Origin: an uncultured Chloroflexota bacterium
GTDB taxonomy: Bacteria > Chloroflexota > Limnocylindria > Limnocylindrales > CSP1-4
Assembly: GCA_903928275.1 (NCBI GenBank)
Contig: CAIYQJ010000406.1
Coordinates: 1-6,920, forward strand
Length of the DNA: 6,920 nt
Direction: 5' to 3'
Shown here in pieces: positions 1 through 5,402 of this stretch (within the stretch, counting starts at the first letter, position 1; every line of letters starts with the position of its first letter). The position numbers and the translations under genes are program-made. Below the pieces are notes generated by a model. That model was not told the DNA's origin. It did no database searches and saw only the letters and a program-made list of their open reading frames with translations.

Positions 1-201
1 CGGAGCGGGCGGGGCGGGCGGAGCGGGCGTCGGCATGGTCGTCGCGGTGTTGACCGTGTCGGTCACGTCCTGCGTTGCCTTGCGGAACTCCTTGATGCTC
101 TTGCCCACGGCCGCTCCCACGTCGGGCAGCTTGCCGGGTCCGAGGATGAGGAGCGCGATCACCAGGATGATGATCAGCTCGACGGGTCCGATGTTCGGCA
201 T
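1..201 (-). CDS. tatA: Twin-arginine translocase subunit TatA (partial, 3' end outside window)
   Basis: TatA forms the protein-conducting assembly of the Tat pathway, which exports folded proteins carrying twin-arginine signal peptides. The 67 visible codons start at ATG 201 (MPNIGPVELI) and run off the left edge without a stop. Residues 5-20 are a short hydrophobic transmembrane helix with the typical GPVEL entry. Residues 21-26 (GPGKLP) are the hinge, and residues 27-44 form the amphipathic helix (VGAAVGKSIKEFRKA). The tail then becomes Pro/Ala-rich (residues 56-67, MPTPAPPAPPAP), encoded by a small GC-rich DNA repeat at the window edge. Aligned without gaps to E. coli TatA as I remember it, Phe39 is kept, but the Phe of the hinge Phe-Gly pair is Leu20 here. 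The SD-like GAGGG at 216-212 lies 10 nt before the start and supports it. TatA and TatB are hard to separate on a fragment; the short single helix and the Lys-Leu-Pro hinge favour TatA. The gene follows pyrF by 64 nt on the same strand. Confidence 0.88.
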   Translation of the reverse strand, partial: MPNIGPVELIIILVIALLILGPGKLPDVGAAVGKSIKEFRKATQDVTDTVNTATTMPTPAPPAPPAP

Positions 202-209
202 CGTTCGTT

Positions 210-263
210 CGCCCTCGCATCCGATAGCGCTCTCCGCCGCCCGATGGGTCCCGGTGGAGGGCG
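210..263 (-). promoter_or_regulatory. pyrF-tatA spacer: possible stem masking the tatA ribosome binding site
   Basis: In the 64-nt gap between the pyrF stop and the tatA start, the transcript reads CGCCCTC (263-257) just after the pyrF stop and its exact complement GAGGGCG (216-210) just before the tatA start. The second arm contains the tatA SD, so a 7-bp stem with a loop of about 40 nt would cover it. The pairing is visible in the sequence; any regulatory effect is inference, and in a GC-rich genome a 7-bp match can occur by chance. I see no clear promoter or terminator in this gap. Confidence 0.25.
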
Positions 264-265
264 AT

Positions 266-1141
266 TTACTCTAGCACAGGGAGGCGCCCCGCCCAGACGA
301 GGGCGGCCGCCCCGAGGGCCCGTCCGACGTCCGCCGGGCGAGCGTCCGCGGCGGCTCCCGTGATCCCCCGCGACACGTTGACGAGCAGCCCCCCTCCGGC
401 CCGCCCCGCGCCCGGCCGTGCCGTCGCGGCGCCGTGGCGAAGGACCGCTTCCGCGTCGCCACCCTGGGCCCCGACGCCCGGGACGAGGAACGGCAGGCCG
501 GGCGCAACGGCACGGACAGCGGCGAGCTCGATCGGCGCCGTCGCCCCGACGACGAGGCCGACGGTACCGCCGGGCCCCCACGCGACGACGCGTCGGGCCA
601 CCCGCAGGTACAGCGGCTCCCCGGGCGCATCGAGGTCCGGGTCCGCCGGGACCGCGAGGTCCTGGAACTCCCCTGCCCCGGCATTGGACGTCCGGCACAG
701 GACGTACGCGAACCGATCCGGGCGCTCGATGATGGGACCGATCGCCTCCGACCCGAGGTACGGGCTCACCGTGACGGCGTCCGCCCCGAGGACATCGAAG
801 AGCGCCGTGGCATGACGCGCCGCGGTGCTGCCGATGTCCCCGCGCTTGGCGTCCGCGACGACCGGGACGTCCGCCGGCACCCGCCGTCTCAGGCGCTCCA
901 GCGCGGCCAGGCCCGGCGCCCCGTACGCCTCGAAGAACGCGAGGTTGGGCTTCACCGCCGCCGCGTGCGGCACGGCGACATCGATGAGGACCTCGCAGAA
1001 CCGCTCGATCCCGCGGACGTCCGGCGAGAAGCCGTCCGGCAGGGCCCGCGGGTCCGGGTCGAGGCCCACGCAGAGGACCGTGCCCGTGGCGGCCGACCGC
1101 GCCGCGAGTCGCTCGAGGTAGGTCTCCCCGGCCGCCGTCAT
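266..1141 (-). CDS. pyrF: Orotidine 5'-phosphate decarboxylase (subfamily 2)
   Basis: PyrF decarboxylates orotidine 5'-monophosphate to UMP, the last step of de novo pyrimidine synthesis, in the cytoplasm as a TIM-barrel dimer. The 291-residue protein is somewhat long but within the range expected for the subfamily-2 form found in actinobacteria, Chloroflexota and myxobacteria. Visible motifs in order are GLDPD (26-30), KPNLAFFE (64-71), the catalytic DAKRGDIGSTA (97-107, with Asp97, Lys99 and Asp102 as the charged network), VSPYLG (125-130), CRTSNAGAGEFQDL (149-162), VGATAP (198-203), PGVGAQGGD for phosphate binding (221-229) and NVSRGI (255-260). No key residue appears to be missing. ATG 1141 overlaps the stop of the upstream propeller gene as ATGA. 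The 20 nt before it hold no SD (they are C-rich), so translation probably depends on coupling to the upstream gene. The stop is TAA at 268-266. Confidence 0.97.
   Translation of the reverse strand: MTAAGETYLERLAARSAATGTVLCVGLDPDPRALPDGFSPDVRGIERFCEVLIDVAVPHAAAVKPNLAFFEAYGAPGLAALERLRRRVPADVPVVADAKRGDIGSTAARHATALFDVLGADAVTVSPYLGSEAIGPIIERPDRFAYVLCRTSNAGAGEFQDLAVPADPDLDAPGEPLYLRVARRVVAWGPGGTVGLVVGATAPIELAAVRAVAPGLPFLVPGVGAQGGDAEAVLRHGAATARPGAGRAGGGLLVNVSRGITGAAADARPADVGRALGAAALVWAGRLPVLE
1138..1141 (-). promoter_or_regulatory. ATGA stop/start overlap coupling the propeller gene to pyrF
   Basis: The four bases read ATGA on the minus strand: TGA ends the propeller gene and ATG starts pyrF. The region upstream of the ATG reads CCGCCTCCACCCC, which contains no purine-rich SD, so re-initiation by ribosomes finishing the upstream gene is the likely way pyrF is translated. 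Confidence 0.75.
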
Positions 1142-2412
1142 GGGGTGGAGGCGGATGGCGACGCCGCTGGTTGCGCCGCGGGACCCGAGCCGGAGGGTGC
1201 CGCCGGGGCCGACCCGGCGGGCACCGGGAGCTCGGACGGCGGGACGTACCAGGTCGCGCGCGACGCACCGTCGAGGCCGGCGAAGTCGGTGACCGGCTGG
1301 TTGTCACCCGCCTTGAGCGTGGCGCCCGCCCCGCTCAGCGAGACGATCCGGAGGTCCACCGCGAGCCCCTCGATGTGCATGTACACGAGCTGGTCGCCGC
1401 GGGGCGACCAGGTCGCGGCCCACGAGTGGTCGTCGCTCGTGACGCGCGTGATCTCCGTGCCCGTCTTCGCGTCGAGGATGACGACGTTCGTCCCGGAGGA
1501 ATCGGTCAGGGTCGCCGCGATGTACCGCCCGTCCGGCGACCACGCGGGGTCGGCGTAGCCGGGCCCCGTCACCGCGCCGAATCGCGCCTTGGCCGCCAGC
1601 CACCGCCAGATGGACGGCGCGCCGCGGGACCCGTCCCGAGCGTTCAGGACGTAGAGGAGGGTCTTGCCATCCGGGCTCCACGCCGGATCCTGGTGGCCGA
1701 GCGGCGCATTCTCGGGGACGGGGACGGGCGTGAGCTTCTTCGTCGTCAGATCGTACGTCTGGAGGACGACGTCCGACTTCGAGGGGTCGGGCAGGTCGGA
1801 GACGAGTGCGAGCGTGTTCCCGTCCGGGGCGGGGACCGGGTCGAGGATGAACGCCTGCCACTGGCGCCCACCGCCGTAGCTGATGAGCCCGGAGAGGATC
1901 TTCTGGGCGCCCGTGCCGTCCGGCTTGATCCGCATGACGACCGGGTAGTCGAGCATGTAGTAGGCGGGACGACCCGCGTTCTCGAACAGTCCCCGCTGCT
2001 GCACGTGGGTGACGTAGTAGATCCACGCCCCGTCCGCGGACCAGGCGGGGCTCGAATCGGCACCGGTCTTCGTGATCGCGGCCGTGTCCGTGCCGTGCTG
2101 GACCCAGATGTTGCCGTCCTTCACGTACACGAGCGTGCCCGGGAACTCGACGCCCTTGTTCGTCACCACGACGTTCGGCTGGGGAGTCGCGCCGGGCGGG
2201 CGCGCCACGGTGCCGCCGCCGCCCCCGGCGCCGCCGCCGCGGGAGCCGCCGACGAGCGGGATGTGGCCGGTGAAGAGCCCGAACGTGAGGACCGCCGCCA
2301 CCGCGAGCCCCACCAGCGCTATCGCCGGTGCGAGGAGGGGCCGGCGGAGGCCGACGCCATACGGGTCGCGCGATGCGGCCGAGGCCTCGGGCCGGCGCGG
2401 GGCGCCGCTCAC
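1138..2412 (-). CDS. Membrane-anchored WD40-like (PD40/TolB-type) beta-propeller protein
   Basis: The specific function is not recognised. The protein has 424 residues: a short N-terminal cytoplasmic stretch with Arg23-Arg24, one strongly hydrophobic helix at about residues 25-48, a Gly-rich linker (55-67), a Pro-containing spacer, and then a propeller domain from about 92 to 388. The propeller carries five PD40-style blade motifs: PAWSADGAWIYY (122-133), PVPAPDGNTLAL (192-203), PAWSPDGKTLLY (243-254), PAWSPDGRYIAA (289-300) and ATWSPRGDQLVY (333-344). A Pro/Ala/Ser-rich tail fills roughly 394-424. Such repeats occur in TolB and in many surface or periplasmic sensor or scaffold proteins; the anchor and positive N-terminus predict the propeller lies outside the membrane. 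There is no lipobox Cys, and no Pal or TolA partner is in the window, so it should not be called TolB. The start is GTG 2412, overlapping the recJ stop (GTGA). The sequence just upstream (CGGGGGCCTCGGC) offers only a weak SD. Confidence 0.85.
   Translation of the reverse strand: MSGAPRRPEASAASRDPYGVGLRRPLLAPAIALVGLAVAAVLTFGLFTGHIPLVGGSRGGGAGGGGGTVARPPGATPQPNVVVTNKGVEFPGTLVYVKDGNIWVQHGTDTAAITKTGADSSPAWSADGAWIYYVTHVQQRGLFENAGRPAYYMLDYPVVMRIKPDGTGAQKILSGLISYGGGRQWQAFILDPVPAPDGNTLALVSDLPDPSKSDVVLQTYDLTTKKLTPVPVPENAPLGHQDPAWSPDGKTLLYVLNARDGSRGAPSIWRWLAAKARFGAVTGPGYADPAWSPDGRYIAATLTDSSGTNVVILDAKTGTEITRVTSDDHSWAATWSPRGDQLVYMHIEGLAVDLRIVSLSGAGATLKAGDNQPVTDFAGLDGASRATWYVPPSELPVPAGSAPAAPSGSGPAAQPAASPSASTP
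2409..2412 (-). promoter_or_regulatory. GTGA stop/start overlap coupling recJ to the propeller gene
   Basis: On the minus strand these bases read GTGA: TGA terminates recJ and GTG begins the propeller gene. With only a weak G-rich SD nearby, translational coupling to recJ is likely. Together with the ATGA at 1138-1141 this makes recJ, the propeller gene and pyrF a tightly linked translational unit. Confidence 0.72.
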
Positions 2413-4166
2413 GCCGAGGCCCCCGCGAAGGGCGTCCTGTTCGCCGAACCGGCGCCCGCCGTCGCGATGTCGCGGATCTCGAGCTGCATGGACTCGTACC
2501 CGCCGAACCGCCGGACGCGGACGCGCGCCGCGACGTCCACTCGGTCGCCCTCGCGGACCGCGGACGCGATGTCCTCGCGGCCGAACGCGATCGCGTCGAC
2601 GACGTCACGGTCGCGACGCAGCGTCAGCTGGGTGTGGCCGCCGGTTGCCGGACGCGCGCGCGTCACGGTCAGGCCGAGGACACCGATCACCGGGACCGGG
2701 TTCCCGGGGCCGGTGGGTTCCAGGGCGGCCAGGCCATGCACGAGCGGATAGTCCAGCTCCGTCGCGGCGATCGCGAGGTCCAGGTCGAGGTCCCGCCGCG
2801 GATCCACCGGCGCGGCGACCCCTGCGAGACCCGTGAACCGCTCACGGAATGCCTCCCACCGGTCGGCGTCGATCTCGAACCCGGCCGCGCCCGCATGGCC
2901 ACCGTGCCGGATGAGGAGGTCCGCGCAGCCATCCAGCGTGGCCGCGAGGTCCAGCCCGCCCGACGAGCGACACGACGCGCGAAGGACGCCGTCCAGTCGC
3001 GCGGCGACGACCGCCGGCCGGCCGTGCTCCTCCGCCAGCCGGGCCGCGATGAGGCCCACGATGCCCGGCGACCAGGGACCGTCGAGCAGGATGGCCGAGG
3101 CCTCCGCGCGCTCGGGATCGGATGCGAGCGCGGCGTGAGCCTCCGCGATCGCCTCGCGGAGCATGTCGCGGCGCAACCGGTTCGCCGTCTCGAGATGGTC
3201 GGCCGCGCTTGCCGCCTCGGCGGGCTCGTCGGCGAGGAGCAGGCGCGCCGCCTCGTCCGCCTCCCCCACCCGCCCCGCAGCGTTGAGCCGCGGCGCGATC
3301 TGGAAGGCGACCGTCTCGAGGTCGACCGCATCGGGGCGGACGCCGGCGCGTTCGAGGAGGGCCGCGATCCCCGGCCGCGGGGCGTCCCGGAGGATCGCCA
3401 GGCCGATGCGCGCGATGGACCGGTTCTCGCCGACGACGGGGGCGAGGTCGGCGACCGTCCCGATCGTCGCGAGGTCGGCGAGCCCGAGCGCCGCGTCGGG
3501 ATCGCCGCCGAGCTCGGCGTGGAGGAGCCGCGCCACCACGAGCGCCACGCCGCTCCCCGCGAGCCGCGCGTCTGGATACGCGGAGTCGGCGCGGTGCGGG
3601 TTCACGAACGCGACGGCCGCGGGGAACCGGGCCGGGACGTGATGGTGGTCCGTGACGATGACGTCGATCCCCGCAGCCCTGGCAAGGTCCACCTCGTCGG
3701 GGCTGCTCGACCCGCAGTCCACCGTGACGATGAGGCCCCGCCCCTCCGCTCGCGCGTGCTCGACGGCGCGGACCGTGAGGCCGTGGCCGTCGGCGAGGCG
3801 TGACGGCACGTGCGGGACGGCGTCGATCCCGAGCATGCGGAACGCGCGGACGAGGACCGCCTGGCCCGTGAGGCCGTCCGCGTCGAAGTCGCCGAAGACG
3901 AGCACGCCCTCGCCGCGATCCCGGGCCCGCCGCACGCGGTCGACGAGCCGGTCGGCATCCGGAAGCAGGCGAGGGTCGTTGAGCCCGGCGTGGGGCGGGC
4001 CGAGGAAGTCGGCGAGGCCGGCCGCGTCGACGACGCCCCGGGCGGCGAGGATCGCGGCGACGCGCGGGTGGATCCCCCGCTCCCGGGCGGCGGCGTCCAG
4101 GCCGGGATGGGAGAGAGGGGCCTGCGGGAACCGCCAGCGGTATCGGGGCGCGATCATGCCGGCCAT
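2409..4166 (-). CDS. recJ: Single-stranded-DNA-specific exonuclease RecJ
   Basis: RecJ degrades single-stranded DNA 5' to 3' with Mn/Mg and acts in RecF-pathway recombination, mismatch repair and base excision repair in the cytoplasm. The 585-residue protein is near the usual family length. The DHH domain holds VFGDFDADGLTG (90-101, metal-binding Asp93/95/97), VTVDCGSSS (147-155), VTDHHH (171-176), AFVNPH (186-191) and LATIGTVADLAPVVGENR (232-249). QIAPRLNAAGRVGEADEA (289-306) follows. The DHHA1 domain includes GPWSPGIVGLIAARL (363-377), the RS pair at 400-401 and GGHAGAAGFEID (422-433). A C-terminal OB-like domain carries GPGNP (486-490) and a FGG-Y-SM segment near 554-560. All catalytic motifs look intact. 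ATG 4166 gives the longest product; ATG 4157 (residue 4) has a better-placed AGGA eight bases upstream and could be the true start. The stop overlaps the next start. The gene lies 96 nt after secF. Confidence 0.97.
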   Translation of the reverse strand: MAGMIAPRYRWRFPQAPLSHPGLDAAARERGIHPRVAAILAARGVVDAAGLADFLGPPHAGLNDPRLLPDADRLVDRVRRARDRGEGVLVFGDFDADGLTGQAVLVRAFRMLGIDAVPHVPSRLADGHGLTVRAVEHARAEGRGLIVTVDCGSSSPDEVDLARAAGIDVIVTDHHHVPARFPAAVAFVNPHRADSAYPDARLAGSGVALVVARLLHAELGGDPDAALGLADLATIGTVADLAPVVGENRSIARIGLAILRDAPRPGIAALLERAGVRPDAVDLETVAFQIAPRLNAAGRVGEADEAARLLLADEPAEAASAADHLETANRLRRDMLREAIAEAHAALASDPERAEASAILLDGPWSPGIVGLIAARLAEEHGRPAVVAARLDGVLRASCRSSGGLDLAATLDGCADLLIRHGGHAGAAGFEIDADRWEAFRERFTGLAGVAAPVDPRRDLDLDLAIAATELDYPLVHGLAALEPTGPGNPVPVIGVLGLTVTRARPATGGHTQLTLRRDRDVVDAIAFGREDIASAVREGDRVDVAARVRVRRFGGYESMQLEIRDIATAGAGSANRTPFAGASA

Positions 4167-4262
4167 CCTGCCACCGGGACCTTCACCGAGGATCCACCGG
4201 CGTGTCGCGCCGAGGGCCCGTGACGCCGCACCGGACCGACGGGCCGCCGTGGCACCGCAGCG
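4167..4262 (-). other. Intergenic spacer between secF and recJ
   Basis: This 96-nt gap is the longest in the window and the only plausible place for an internal promoter of the recJ-propeller-pyrF group. I see no -10/-35 pair, no T-rich run after a stem, and no small ORF with a convincing start. A 5-bp inverted repeat (CGGCG at 4198-4202, CGCCG at 4208-4212) is too weak to call a terminator. The part nearest recJ contains the AGG/AGGA elements relevant to its two candidate starts. Confidence 0.5.
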
Positions 4263-5402
4263 TCAGACCGTCGCCCGCCGGGTCGTCTTCGACGCCGCGG
4301 CCCGGACCTGGCGTCGCTTCTCGTCCCACTCCTCCCACACGACGAGCAGCGGGCTCGCCACGAAGATGGAGGAGTAGGTGCCGGAGATGATGCCGATGAG
4401 GAGCGCGAGGACGAAGTTGCGCAGGGACGGACCCGAGAAGAGCAGGAGAGCCGTGAGCGTGATGACCACGGTGAGGCTCGTGTTGATCGACCGGGCGAAC
4501 GTCTGCATGATCGAGTGGTTGACGATCGCCGCGATCGGCTCGCCGGCGTGACGCGCCTTGTTCTCGCGGACGCGGTCGTAGACGACGATCGTGTCGTGGA
4601 CGCTGAAGCCGATGATGGTCAGCATCGCCGTGATGAAGAGGCCGTCGATCTCCGTCCCGAACAGCGTGCCGAGGATCGCAAAGACCCCGACGACGACGAT
4701 GACGTCGTGGAGCAGCGCGATGAGCGCCGTGGCCCCGAACTTCCAGTTCCGGAACCGGAAGGTCATCCAGAGCATGATCCCGAGCGACCCGAGAAGGACG
4801 AGGATGATCGCCTGCGTCGTCAGCTCCGAGCTGATGACCGGCCCGATGGTCGTGAGCTCACGGGTGGATTCGATCGGCCCGAACTGGGCCTGCAGCGCGG
4901 TCGCGACGGCCGCGAGCGGCCCTGACTGCGGGACCGTGGGCACGGCGACAGGCGGGACCGAGGGGAGCGCGCTCGGCGGCGCGAGGCTCTGGCCCGGCGC
5001 CGCGGAGACGACCGCGGCCGGAACGATCGAGCTCGAGGGTGCCGGCGAGCCGGACGGCGCCGGAGATCCCGAGGGGGACGGGACGGCAGAGGTGCCGGTC
5101 GTGACGTCAGGCCCCTGGAGGCCGACGGGCTCCGTGCGGACGAGGTAGTACGAGCCGTCCGTCATGATGACGGTCGTGTCCGCGAGGCCCTGCGCGACGA
5201 AGACCGCCTTCACCTGCTCGGTCGTCGGCGTCTGGCTGACGAACTTGAACGTCCACTGGGTGCCGCCCGTGTAGTCGATCGAGAACTTCAGGCCCATCTT
5301 CCCGCCGGTGATCGGCGTGAGGAGGATGAAGATGAGGCCGGGGATCGTGATCGCGAGCGAGAAGGCGAAGAACCACTTCTTCCGCCCCATGATGTCAAAC
5401 AC
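4263..5402 (-). CDS. secF: Protein translocase subunit SecF
   Basis: SecF pairs with SecD to form a proton-driven RND-type complex that pulls preproteins out of the SecYEG channel. With the start chosen here it has 379 residues, longer than the roughly 300 common for SecF. Residues 9-28 form TM1. DYTGGT (43-48) opens the extracytoplasmic domain. At about 93-162 lies a Pro/Ala/Ser-rich insertion with SGSPAP repeats, followed by the domain end TIGPVISSEL (185-194) and five more helices. Between them are LLHDV (230-234) and the signature GFSVHDTIVVYDRVREN (265-281). Asp270 and Arg304 match in spacing the proton-path Asp637/Arg671 pair of Thermus SecDF. GTG 5402 is preferred because GGGGAGG (5418-5412) sits nine bases upstream and because the product then begins MFDIMGRKKWFF, as many SecF proteins do. 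A GTG at 5420 would add six residues but has no SD, and ATG 5390 is also possible. It overlaps secD by 8 nt. Confidence 0.96.
   Translation of the reverse strand: MFDIMGRKKWFFAFSLAITIPGLIFILLTPITGGKMGLKFSIDYTGGTQWTFKFVSQTPTTEQVKAVFVAQGLADTTVIMTDGSYYLVRTEPVGLQGPDVTTGTSAVPSPSGSPAPSGSPAPSSSIVPAAVVSAAPGQSLAPPSALPSVPPVAVPTVPQSGPLAAVATALQAQFGPIESTRELTTIGPVISSELTTQAIILVLLGSLGIMLWMTFRFRNWKFGATALIALLHDVIVVVGVFAILGTLFGTEIDGLFITAMLTIIGFSVHDTIVVYDRVRENKARHAGEPIAAIVNHSIMQTFARSINTSLTVVITLTALLLFSGPSLRNFVLALLIGIISGTYSSIFVASPLLVVWEEWDEKRRQVRAAASKTTRRATV

Noticed and set aside
1..29. GC-rich direct repeat (CGGAGCGGGCG at 1-11 and 19-29) as a non-coding repeat element
   Set aside because: It is in frame with tatA and encodes the Pro/Ala-rich tail (APPAP units), so it is explained as low-complexity coding sequence.
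35..274. 79-codon + strand frame opposite tatA and the pyrF-tatA gap
   Set aside because: It is the complement of the tatA helix-coding region and has no SD or homology that I can recognise.
174..1307. 377-codon minus-strand open frame overlapping pyrF
   Set aside because: It is the alternative frame of pyrF, with Arg/Pro-rich low-complexity translation and no motif, while the pyrF frame contains every expected catalytic motif.
1138..2412. Calling the propeller gene tolB
   Set aside because: It has an uncleaved-looking membrane anchor, no Tol-Pal neighbours and only general PD40 motifs; the symbol would overstate the evidence.
1304..2608. 434-codon minus-strand frame over the propeller gene
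   Set aside because: Its product is almost entirely Arg, Gly, Pro and Ala. The other frame encodes a hydrophobic anchor and five WSPDG-type blades.
434..3803. Very long open frames on the + strand (434-1558, 1171-2751, 2328-3803) opposite pyrF, the propeller gene and recJ
   Set aside because: They are antisense to genes with clear family motifs, have Arg/Pro/Gly/Ala-rich shadow composition, cross several gene boundaries and show no recognisable domain. Long antisense frames are expected in GC-rich DNA.
4198..4212. Small inverted repeat after secF as a terminator
   Set aside because: The stem has only five base pairs and no T-rich tract follows it on the minus strand.
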